Shown piece by piece: positions 42,236 to 50,800 of a stretch of DNA of 64,000 nucleotides (positions within the stretch are counted from its first letter, which is position 1; each line of letters starts with the position of its first letter). The notes beneath the pieces are model-generated. The model worked only from the letters and a program-made list of their open reading frames with translations, was not told where the DNA came from and ran no database searches. A program made the position numbers and the translations under genes. The stretch comes from Vibrio hepatarius. GTDB taxonomy: Bacteria; Pseudomonadota; Gammaproteobacteria; Enterobacterales; Vibrionaceae. The stretch is taken from the NCBI RefSeq assembly GCF_001274785.1, contig NZ_LHPI01000013.1:62001-126000 (forward strand), read 5' to 3'.

Positions 42236-42457
42236 TTAACCGTTTGTTTTCACTGGTGGCGGAACAACAGGTAAAACCATACAACCATTCTCTAATCGCG
42301 CATCTTCCTCGTAGATTTCAGTCCAACGTAATTGAGGAAAGTGCTGTGCCAAAAGTCGTTTATTGTCTTGGATTGAACCAAAAGGGTTTGGGAAATCAAT
42401 CAGTGTATTGCCTAACTTGAATTGCCATTTCAATTCTGGTGTTGCTGTATTACTCAT
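42236..42457 (-). CDS. PRTRC system protein C (73 aa)
   Basis: The short protein shows the family layout: a strand with a 'G-x-x-L-x-D-P-x-P' type turn (LGNTLIDFPNPFGS), a helix (RLLAQHFPQLRWTEI), then a strand and a short tail ending in a K-T/N-G-like end. The small ubiquitin-like size makes it a candidate partner for the ThiF protein (inference). It lies between E and F. Confidence 0.75.
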   Translation of the reverse strand: MSNTATPELKWQFKLGNTLIDFPNPFGSIQDNKRLLAQHFPQLRWTEIYEEDARLENGCMVLPVVPPPVKTNG

Positions 42458-42477
42458 ATCTCGGATACCCCTAAACC

Positions 42478-43062
42478 TTAAAGTGCGCCATTCTGGAAGA
42501 AATCAAAGTTGTCGCTCTCAAGTGACATACCCTCGTCATCAGCCTCTACCGCTTCTGGCGCATCTTGAGTTGCAACTGCATCAGTTGGTGCGGTTTCTAC
42601 CTTATCGGCTTTCTCTGGAGCTTTTGGCGCGGTTTCAGTGGTGTTTTTAGTTTCTACTGCATCTGGTTTTTCAGTTTTTGCAGCATTCTTTTTGTTACTT
42701 GCTTTTTTAACCGTAGTTTTAGGGGTAGTTGTAACGGCTTGAGTTGAAGCCTTAGCAGCCGCAGCGTTAGTTTTTACGCCTTTCAGTTGAAGTGAAGCAG
42801 GAGCAAAGCCCTCACCAAATTCTGCAAGCTGTTCATCAAAGACCGCATCAACATCTTCTATCTTGCCTAAAACACGCATAGGCGTGGCTAGAGCTGAACG
42901 TAGTGTCATCTGTTTGTCGTCTTCAACCTTTGGAAGACAAGCAGCGTTAGAGGTTGGAATATTAACGATGATTACTGCATCTTCGTTATTAGTGTCAATT
43001 GTGATGATTGCGCGAGTTTGACCGGCAGCTTTAACTAATTCACATACGTTTTTTAAATTCAT
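42478..43062 (-). CDS. PRTRC system protein E (194 aa)
   Basis: An N-terminal folded part (about 1-100: ITIDTNNEDAVIIVNIP, MTLRSALATPMRVLGKIEDVDAVF) fits the family. It is followed by a long Ala/Lys/Thr/Glu low-complexity tail. First gene of the E-C-F operon, with a TTGCGCG-class promoter and a CACTGTGGA leader. Confidence 0.8.
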   Translation of the reverse strand: MNLKNVCELVKAAGQTRAIITIDTNNEDAVIIVNIPTSNAACLPKVEDDKQMTLRSALATPMRVLGKIEDVDAVFDEQLAEFGEGFAPASLQLKGVKTNAAAAKASTQAVTTTPKTTVKKASNKKNAAKTEKPDAVETKNTTETAPKAPEKADKVETAPTDAVATQDAPEAVEADDEGMSLESDNFDFFQNGAL

Positions 43063-43123
43063 TTTGATAATCCACAGTGTTATTGAGAGTAGGGAGTGGT
43101 TAGTTCCCGTTGGTTATGTAATT

Positions 43124-43152
43124 CATACTGAGCGAGTTTCCGCATCGCGCAA
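43124..43152 (-). promoter_or_regulatory. TTGCGCG-class promoter for PRTRC E-C-F
   Basis: TTGCGC (43152-43147), 17-bp spacer, AGTATG (43129-43124). Leader: TAACCA (43102-43097) and CACTGTGGA (43079-43071). Confidence 0.6.
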
Positions 43153-43164
43153 TAGGGTAAGTTT

Positions 43165-43184
43165 GGGGAGTGTTGCCACTCCCC
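43165..43184. terminator. Stem-loop after the ParB-related gene
   Basis: GGGGAGTG/CACTCCCC with a TTGC loop, 7 bp after the stop at 43191; no clear U-tract. Confidence 0.5.
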
Positions 43185-43190
43185 GAATGG

Positions 43191-45035
43191 TTAACGAACT
43201 AAGGCAAGGTAGTCAGAGGGTGCGAAGTGTGACCAATCGAATTTGAAGCCCATAACACCGCTAACGATGTCATCCTTACGGTTTTTGAATAACAGAGAGA
43301 ATGACGCTTCACCGTTGGCAGCTTCATAAGCCTTATCGAATCCTGCCTCAACACACATTTGGTTAATTTGCGCGATGTTATACATGCCAAGGCGTTCTTT
43401 ACTTGGTTTCCATGCTTCGATTGCGATGCTCTGACCTTTAGGGTTCTTGCCGAGAACATTAATCATCAAATCAGTGTTGGAATTCTTATCTCCAACGGTT
43501 GCATGGTGAATGACCGCCTCTGCCATGTATTCTTGGATTTGTTGTAGGCTCAGATCCATAAATGCAAGCACACGGTCATTAAAGCGAGGCCAACGGTTCT
43601 TTTTAATCGCGTCAACAGGTGGCTCGTAACCGCTAACGTCACACAAGGCGGCTAGGGCAGTAGCCATACGAAATTGTGGGTCGGTAATTGCAACGCTTGC
43701 ACTGGTTGCACGTAGAGACTTACGGTAATCCTCTAACACGGCTGCAGATGTTTTACGCTGAACTGGAGCGGTAGTAACGACAACTTCTTCTTGCTCAACG
43801 GTGACTTTCTTTTCTTCTGTCGGTTGGTCAGCCACATCAACATTTGAAGATTCTGCCTGTTGTTCCTGGGCGGCAACTTTCTCTTTCTCTTTAGCTTCAC
43901 GCGCTTCTTTCTGCTTACGTGCTTTCTCTGCCTTTGCTTCTTTCAAAGCACTTACACATGAATTGAAACAATCAGTATCAATACACTGATCTTGAGTGTA
44001 TTCACCCCATTTCATCGGGCGGTCATCGACTACAGTGCATTTGCTTTCACAACCCATGCATCCGCTAGTGAATTGCTTCTTACCTACCACTTCCTCAGTC
44101 ACTGTGCGGCGGTCAGATTCTGGTTTGGCTTCCCAAGCAATGACACGACCATACTTTTCTTCCAGTTCAGCTGTGCGCTCGTTGTGTACCCATGCCTGAG
44201 CCTTTTCAATAAAGCATGAGGCTTTACTACATTTCGCATCGGTATCGCCATTGCCAAGTAGGTCTAGCTGTTCCCCTGTGTTGTGGATACAGCTGTCACA
44301 TGCTTTGGTGTCGAAAGGAGCCTTAGCTAATGGGATCTGGCGCTGAGAGGCGCGTAGTTTCAGATTTTTAACTGTGTATTCGGTAGGGTTAGCCAGAATT
44401 GCAGCAAGTGTTTTCTCCTGCGTTTCAGCATCAAATGTACTCAGGATCAGTGCGTGACCGAGAGTAAATTTGTTAGTTGGATCAGCTAGGTGGTCCAAAA
44501 CGTTATCAGTAAGGCGTTTTAGTTGCAGACGTTCGCGGAATGTCTTTTCTGACAGGCCTAGAGCCACAGCAGCCGTAGCGTAATCACCATCATGGTAAGA
44601 CAGGTAGTTTTGGGCCAGATCAGCTTCATCAACGATCGTGATATTTTCACGGTCGTGGTTTTCAGCAAACATCACCGCCAGTGCTTCACGGTCTGAATAT
44701 TGGTTTACTACAACTGGCACAGATTCAAGGTCAAAACGTAGTGACATGTCGCGGCGACCATAACCGGCGCACAGCTCTAAGCGGTGTGGGTTATCAACAT
44801 GAGGACGAACAGACAGGGACTGAATAACACCGTTAGTACGGATACTCTCTGCGAAGTCATCGCTTCGCTCTTTCTTACGGCGTTTGTTGCCTCCAATGGT
44901 CAAGTCATCGATCAGCTTTGGTGATACACGTATAGGCGTACCAGATTCTAAAGCGGTGAAGTCGAACTCTTGGCCCTCACGGATAACAACAGGAAGGTAT
45001 AGCTGTTCAGTTTGTTTTACTTGCTCGGTTTGCAT
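43191..45035 (-). CDS. PRTRC system ParB-family protein (614 aa)
   Basis: N-terminal ParB/Srx-like domain (about 50-120: GVIQSLSVRP, LELCAGYGRRDMSL, AVMFAENHDRENI) and a helix-turn-helix (YATAAVALGLSEKTFRERLQL, about 155-175). Two Cys clusters follow (CDSCIHN...CSKASCF and GCMGCESKC), then a coiled coil and a C-terminal domain. It is much longer than ordinary ParB and probably CTP- or metal-dependent, but its role in segregation is unproven. Confidence 0.88.
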   Translation of the reverse strand: MQTEQVKQTEQLYLPVVIREGQEFDFTALESGTPIRVSPKLIDDLTIGGNKRRKKERSDDFAESIRTNGVIQSLSVRPHVDNPHRLELCAGYGRRDMSLRFDLESVPVVVNQYSDREALAVMFAENHDRENITIVDEADLAQNYLSYHDGDYATAAVALGLSEKTFRERLQLKRLTDNVLDHLADPTNKFTLGHALILSTFDAETQEKTLAAILANPTEYTVKNLKLRASQRQIPLAKAPFDTKACDSCIHNTGEQLDLLGNGDTDAKCSKASCFIEKAQAWVHNERTAELEEKYGRVIAWEAKPESDRRTVTEEVVGKKQFTSGCMGCESKCTVVDDRPMKWGEYTQDQCIDTDCFNSCVSALKEAKAEKARKQKEAREAKEKEKVAAQEQQAESSNVDVADQPTEEKKVTVEQEEVVVTTAPVQRKTSAAVLEDYRKSLRATSASVAITDPQFRMATALAALCDVSGYEPPVDAIKKNRWPRFNDRVLAFMDLSLQQIQEYMAEAVIHHATVGDKNSNTDLMINVLGKNPKGQSIAIEAWKPSKERLGMYNIAQINQMCVEAGFDKAYEAANGEASFSLLFKNRKDDIVSGVMGFKFDWSHFAPSDYLALVR

Positions 45036-45092
45036 GATGATAATTCCACATAATTGAGTTGTAAGAGTGGTTAGCTCTTTTGGTTACTTCCC

Positions 45093-45121
45093 AATTCTCT
45101 GATTCTTTCCGTAACGCGCAA
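45093..45121 (-). promoter_or_regulatory. TTGCGCG-class promoter for the ParB-related gene
   Basis: TTGCGC (45121-45116), 17-bp spacer, AGAATT (45098-45093). Leader: TAACCA (45073-45068) and a partial TTATGTGGA (45053-45045). Confidence 0.6.
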
Positions 45122-45230
45122 GTAGCGATTTAAAGGAAAAATATCGAAGGGGATATCTCTATATTTTTCAAAGTTATAGCTTGAATGAAGTGTTTTAGGG
45201 GGGGGAGGAATAGATTGAATTTTAGATATT

Positions 45231-45255
45231 AAAAAAGCGGGTAACCCCGCTTTTT
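45231..45255. terminator. Bidirectional intrinsic terminator
   Basis: GCGGG/CCCGC stem (45237-45241 with 45246-45250) flanked by A6 and T5, after the gene ending at 45283. Confidence 0.85.
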
Positions 45256-45282
45256 AGTAAGTTTAGTGATAGTGAGTTATTT

Positions 45283-45717
45283 TTAATCATTTTGAATTTC
45301 ACATCCATTATTAGGGTCTTTGAAGTCTGCAATTGACCCTGAATTAACAAAGAACATCTTCTTATCCTTTTCGCATATTACGAAGTTCAAATCTGTCGTT
45401 TTCGTAATATGTTTAGCGATGCCAATTGCTCTATCAACCCAGTTCGAGTTCTCTTTAAGCACGCTATTAATCGCCATTATGTTTATACGGTCAGGCCTAA
45501 TCTGATTTCGTTCAACACCATTGACCTCTGTATATTCCTTAGTATAAGTCCAGCCTGTATCTTCGAGTGTAATTAGCATTGCGTCATCAATAGTTCTTGT
45601 AAACGAAATGAGGCAAACATAAAACACCAAAAACAAAAACAGATTAACCTTAACAAAAAAGAAAGCGATTCCTCTTGATTTCACTATTTCCTTTAAGCAA
45701 ATTTTTAGATACTTCAC
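45283..45717 (-). CDS. Membrane-anchored hypothetical protein (144 aa)
   Basis: One strong hydrophobic segment (about residues 19-40) and a soluble C-terminal domain with two Cys. No family is recognised. The gene and its upstream region are visibly more A/T-rich than their neighbours, suggesting a separate origin. Confidence 0.55.
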   Translation of the reverse strand: MKYLKICLKEIVKSRGIAFFFVKVNLFLFLVFYVCLISFTRTIDDAMLITLEDTGWTYTKEYTEVNGVERNQIRPDRINIMAINSVLKENSNWVDRAIGIAKHITKTTDLNFVICEKDKKMFFVNSGSIADFKDPNNGCEIQND

Positions 45718-46046
45718 TATAGATTCCTATTTATCCGTTTACGTATTTTCTTATTCATGGCGTATTAACGAAGATGTGTCTTTTCCTTCCTAATACACCA
45801 ACTTACTTTTTATAAAATAATTCACATATGTTAATAATATTTAAAGTATTATTATTTACTGACTCCAATTTTAACTACCCAAAAATATCAAGACTTAAAT
45901 ACCAGAAACCACTCCAAATAGATAATGAGTTAGATATTCGTGTGTTGCGTCTAACCAATAGAGTGAGCATTGTATAGACCATCCGAAATTCTACAATTTG
46001 CAAGTTATAGCCTATCTGGTTGAATGAAGGTTTTGTGCTCATACCA
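45718..46046. other. A/T-rich intergenic region with an inverted repeat
   Basis: No supported gene in about 330 bp. The only structure seen is TAATAATA/TATTATTA (45832-45839 with 45847-45854). The promoter of the 45717 gene should lie here, but no convincing hexamer pair is evident. Confidence 0.5.
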
Positions 46047-46448
46047 TTATTGTGATTCGGTCATGTTCCACTTGGTCAGAGCTTTGCCAATAGCAACGAT
46101 CATGTCTCCTGACAATTGCTCGGTACGTTTGGGGAACCAAGTATATTCATCACCATCGAGTGTCGCAAATACCCCAAAATTGACGTTATTGATTTCTACT
46201 TGTACCAGACCCTGACGATCTTCATTTAAGCTAACTTCAACGGATGCGGTGTCATCCTCTGGTAACATGTCGTCTGTCAGTGAACTTAATGCCACCAATT
46301 CGTCACGATATTCTTGACCAACCTGGATCAAACTGCCTTCAAATTGTCGACCTGAAATGATGAACTGGCGGTCAAAGTACTGTCCTACAACTGGTGACCA
46401 ATAGACTGCGTTGTCGGGCGCGTTTGCCAGAATTTCTTGTGCATTCAT
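46047..46448 (-). CDS. Hypothetical protein (133 aa)
   Basis: Soluble and acidic with no recognised domain. It lies 20 bp downstream of the CI-like repressor gene, in the same operon (47739 to 46047). Confidence 0.55.
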   Translation of the reverse strand: MNAQEILANAPDNAVYWSPVVGQYFDRQFIISGRQFEGSLIQVGQEYRDELVALSSLTDDMLPEDDTASVEVSLNEDRQGLVQVEINNVNFGVFATLDGDEYTWFPKRTEQLSGDMIVAIGKALTKWNMTESQ

Positions 46449-46468
46449 GTGGTGAATCCTTCTAATAA

Positions 46469-47095
46469 TTATCGTTTGTTCATTGCCATTTTGACTTTGC
46501 CGGCAATCAACAGATCAGCTAAGTTCAAATCGCGGTTACTTGTTGAAAATTGGACTTCAACTTTTTTGTTCGGTAATCGTTGAAGCTCGTAAATACCGAA
46601 CGCACCATCTATAGCTACAAGGTATCGCCCTGAACTTGGTAATGACTCTTGACGGTCGATAAACAGGGTTTCATCATCATGGTCAACGATAGTGAGATGT
46701 TCACGGTTTAGCCCGAAGAAATCTAATGTTCCTTTACCTAATATCATTGTTCTACAGACAGATAATTCGCCATTTTGAATCATGTGAACAACATTGCTTT
46801 CTGGCTGTTCATTACTTACAGGAAGGTTGGCAGCTTGCTTCCCGTTAGGGAATGGTTCGCCTATACCAAACGCAAGATATTGGATAGATGCACCAGTTAA
46901 TAGGTGAACAAGGATCATTGCCTCATGGTTAATTCTGTTTTTCTGCTTCCACGTGGCGATTGTAGATTTCGGTTTACCTAAGATTATTGCTAACTCACCA
47001 TCTCTTTTTTCACCAGTGGCGACTTTCAATCGGTTTATAAACGCTTTAGCGTCTCCGTAATCTGGCATTGGGACAGTTGGGCTATCGGCTTTCAT
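46469..47095 (-). CDS. Phage CI-like repressor (208 aa)
   Basis: The N-terminal CI-type helix-turn-helix is visible: AKAFINRLKVATGEKRDGELAIILGKPKSTIATWKQKNRI (split here: KSTIATWKQ is the recognition helix) with PHEAMILVHL-like following helices. The C-terminal half (about 110-205) looks like a LexA/S24-type dimerisation fold, but the catalytic Ser/Lys pair is not obvious. ATG 47095 has GAGG upstream. It is a candidate regulator of the plasmid-wide promoter set. Confidence 0.75.
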   Translation of the reverse strand: MKADSPTVPMPDYGDAKAFINRLKVATGEKRDGELAIILGKPKSTIATWKQKNRINHEAMILVHLLTGASIQYLAFGIGEPFPNGKQAANLPVSNEQPESNVVHMIQNGELSVCRTMILGKGTLDFFGLNREHLTIVDHDDETLFIDRQESLPSSGRYLVAIDGAFGIYELQRLPNKKVEVQFSTSNRDLNLADLLIAGKVKMAMNKR

Positions 47096-47318
47096 CGCCA
47101 CCTCGCAATGCAGTTTTTACCGCGTCTTGGTTAATCTTCTCGCCGCAATTCATACAGTATTTGGCAAACTTGAATTCTGGCGGTGGTGTTACAACGTGGG
47201 TTCTGTTCTTCTCGTTGAAATCTTCAACCTGGGCTGTCCACTCACGGTACTGTGTCGCAACATCGCCAAGTACTATGAACTTACCGCCCACAGAGGCAAC
47301 TACGTGACTACATTCCAT
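47082..47318 (-). CDS. Small protein with CxxC motif (78 aa)
   Basis: A C-terminal FAKYCMNCGEKINQDAVK segment suggests half of a zinc ribbon. ATG 47318 is chosen (GAGGT 7 bp upstream). Its end overlaps the repressor start by 14 bp, suggesting coupling. Confidence 0.55.
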   Translation of the reverse strand: MECSHVVASVGGKFIVLGDVATQYREWTAQVEDFNEKNRTHVVTPPPEFKFAKYCMNCGEKINQDAVKTALRGGDESR

Positions 47319-47328
47319 TATCGGTACC

Positions 47329-47739
47329 TCAAATGCCGTACTGAGCGACAAGCTTTTGTGATGACCCTTGATAGATGCGGTCGAGTTCCCCTTGTGCGCT
47401 TAAGCCACTCTCGATGATAGAGGTCTTGATTTCGGCCTTACACACACAAGCAACGCTTGGTGATTGGTGATGGATGATGTACGCATCCGTTTTACGTGGG
47501 TGACCCTTTTGAAGAATATAAGGGGTAGACAACTGCACTTTACGGTTTTCAGTGATCAGACCGATTACCTCTGCATCCTCAATAGAAAACATGTGTTGCT
47601 CAATAACCGGCAGTTTATCCACTGAAATACCTGAAACTGGCATGTACTCAGTGACTGGGGTTAGAACAAGCTCGCCATACTCATTGGCATAAGTAATTGG
47701 AGCTATAAGGTCAGGTGTTTGTGCTTTTGAATTCGTCAT
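47329..47739 (-). CDS. Hypothetical protein (136 aa)
   Basis: First gene of the repressor operon, directly after a TTGCGCG-class promoter. No domain is recognised. Confidence 0.55.
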   Translation of the reverse strand: MTNSKAQTPDLIAPITYANEYGELVLTPVTEYMPVSGISVDKLPVIEQHMFSIEDAEVIGLITENRKVQLSTPYILQKGHPRKTDAYIIHHQSPSVACVCKAEIKTSIIESGLSAQGELDRIYQGSSQKLVAQYGI

Positions 47740-47769
47740 TTGTGTTACGCCTCTAACTAAGATTCTTCA

Positions 47770-47797
47770 ACCTTAAGCGAGAGTAGTAATCGCGCAA
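47770..47797 (-). promoter_or_regulatory. TTGCGCG-class promoter for the repressor operon
   Basis: TTGCGC (47797-47792), 16-bp spacer, TAAGGT (47775-47770). If the CI-like protein binds this element, the operon would be autoregulated. Confidence 0.5.
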
Positions 47798-47818
47798 TAC
47801 CATTACAGGTAGAGAAAA

Positions 47819-47848
47819 GGCGTAATAACAAAAATTTGTTACTACGCC
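47819..47848 (-). terminator. Terminator after the methyltransferase-helicase gene
   Basis: GGCGTA-TAACAAA/TTTGTTA-TACGCC stem with one mismatch, followed on the minus strand by TTTTCT. Confidence 0.75.
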
Positions 47849-47854
47849 ATAATT

Positions 47855-50800
47855 TTAAGCAGCGGCTAGAGTTTCCTCATTTTGTGTCATAAGTTCATGC
47901 TTAACCTCGGCTAATCGTTTCTTAGCGTCAATCAGGTTCTGTAGACCGTCAAACTCGCGCCCAATCTGAGACTGTGCCGTTTTCAGGTTAACGCGGATTT
48001 CTTCTAAGTAGCTTTCTTGGTTTTTAAGCGTTTTGTCTAAGCCTTTAAGCTGATTAATCACTGAATAAAGGATCGATGTTCCACTTGTTTTAGCGCCACC
48101 GGATAGGATAACGGAATACTCGTTATCACCCTCGATATAAACGGCGTGGCTACCGTAATTCACGCCAAACCTAACCGCAAAGCCGCAATAGTACATAACA
48201 GGTTTGTAACTGGTTTTATTAGCTTTAGACCAGTGTTGTAACTCAGCTTCTAACAGCTCCGCAGCTGTAGCGAATTTATTAACGTCATAGCCTGACACTA
48301 CGGCCTCAAACTCACCTTTTGGCAATGCGTTTGCTTCATACTTTGCCATATCGTTTTTAATGTCTTGAATCAATTGTGCTTGCGTCTTCTCACGGCTTAG
48401 GTAACGTTTAATACCGTCCTCGTATTGGTGCTGCTGTTGCTGGTGGCGTTTGTGTTGCACCGTCAGTTTAGTGATTTCTTTGGACAATTGAAGATGTTCA
48501 AGCACTAGCGGGTTACCTGAGATCTCCGCTTTAATCTCAGCAAACGTGATGCTGTCTGCTGATAGGGCGTTCATTGTACGTAGGTTAGTTTCACCAGCGC
48601 GGAATGCTTCAATCCAGTTCGCCTTTGTTTCCAGCGTTTGATATAGGAAGCTATCAAGGCTGTTACGGGTCGCGTAATAAATTACATTAACACCTTCAAA
48701 ATTAGCTGGGTCGGCTTCATACAGGTGGTTGCCTTGGCGCTCTAATCGACCTGTGCGTTGCTCCATGTCAGACGGTTTGTAGCATGGATCTAAATGGTGC
48801 ACCGCTACACCTAAGTTGTTGATATTACAACCAGTTCCCATTAACTGAGTGGATGCTAGCACAACGCGTTTTACACCGTTATTGATCTGCAAGTAAAGCT
48901 CTGCCTTAGCCTTTGGTGTTTTGTACTCCTGAGCAAAAGCGATCTCATGTTCAGGGATGCCAAGCGCAATTAGCTGTTGCTTAATATCGTCATAGACTGA
49001 ATAGCTAGATTCAGCCGCCATGATTTGGTCATGACCGATTGTTTCTAATTCTCTCTGTGCTGCTTCGTCGCCAGTGTTCGCATCTTTCATTAGCTGGCGA
49101 ATTTTGGCGCGTAACTTCTCTTTACCTTTATTCGGAGTCGACAGGTCACAAAAAATTAGTTGTGTGCCTTTTACCGCGTCATATTGACGGTAAATCTCCG
49201 CGACTTTGTTTGCACATGCTGTTGCTTTTGAGTTCTCATTTTCGGCTTTGCTCGGGTCAAGTACTCGCAAATCCAGTGACGCGCATCGTGCGTGATACAT
49301 CAACAGCAACATATTGTCGTTATCGATTGGAGAGCTTTTGAAATCCTTAGCTCTTTCTACTAATGAATCGATGAATTCTTTTTGTTGATCTGATGGGTCT
49401 ACAAAAATTGTCTGCGGCTTTCCTCCGACTACTGGCGGTATCATGTTATAGCCACCAGCTAATTTAGGTAGGTAGTCGTTAAGCTGTTTCTTAGTAACGG
49501 TTTCCGCAATACAGCCATAAATAGCCTGCAGCTCTGGCAAGTTATTGAATGAGCGTAGGCGTGACACTGGTTTGAAGTTGATACCTGTCGCGTCGATCTC
49601 AAATTCGCTGCTGGTGGTTGTGTACAAGTCAGCCCATGAATCCAACCAGTGTAAATTAGCTTGTTTCAGCTCGTCGTAGGCAAGGTATTTCTGAATGCTC
49701 CAAAGCTCGATAATGCTATTTGAGATCGGTGTACCAGTACTAAATACAACGCCTGCATGGTCGTTATTTTCGTTTAAGTGACGGATTTTACAAAACATAT
49801 CCCAAGCGCGCTGGCTACCGTCAGGGTTACCAATGCCGCGAACATTTGACAGTGCAACCGTCGAGAATGATAAATTTTTATAGCTGTGCGCTTCATCCGC
49901 AAGAATTGAATCAAAACCCAGTTCAGCGAAGTCTAAATACTCGTCTTTCGCTTCACGGTTGGTCAGTGATTCCAGTTTGAATTCAAGGTTTTTCAGTTTG
50001 GTTTCAAGCTTCTTAACAGAGAAACGAGCGCTTAGAACTTCGATAGCGCGGCGAGTCTCCCAAATTTCATCATGGATGATCTGAGATTCGGCTTCTTTCG
50101 GTAATGCAATAGCTTTAAAGGTCGACTCAGGGATCAGTACAATCTTTGCACCTGTCTTGATTCGGTTAAGTGTCTCGCGGCGCTTTTGTGCGCTCATATC
50201 TTCCGGTGATAGTACCAGTAGCTTTTCAGTAGGGTATAAAGTCAGCCATTCTACAGCGATTGCTTCAACCAAATGGTTAGGTAATACAACAGCTGTACGC
50301 TCTTTAAGGCCTAAGCGGTGCCACGTGTTACAAATAGCAGCTAGCGCGTAAGTTTTGCCTGAACCTACCGACATATCCATGAGAAAAGAACCTTGCGCCA
50401 GTGCGCGGCGTACACATGTTTTCTGGTGTGCACGTAAAGAAATACTGCTATTCATGTTCGGGAATACAAGCATTTCACCGCTGTATTTAGGTTTCACATA
50501 GCGGTTAAATTTCTCGTTATATAAGCTTTCAAGTTCAGCGCGGCGTTTGTCACATGACCAAATCCAATCCTCGAATCGAGTTGTGATTTCTGTAGCTATT
50601 GACTCAACTTGAACGGTCGCTTCTCGGTCAATGAACGTACCGTGTGTGTTAGTACGACGTACAATTAGGTCACGGCCTGCCATCATACGAGAAATGATTT
50701 TTGTCGCTGGGTAGCCATCGATGCCGAATTGTTGAGTATTGATAACACTCGGCACACCTGTGGCTTTAACGAACCATTGACCTAAAACGTGTTCAGCATC

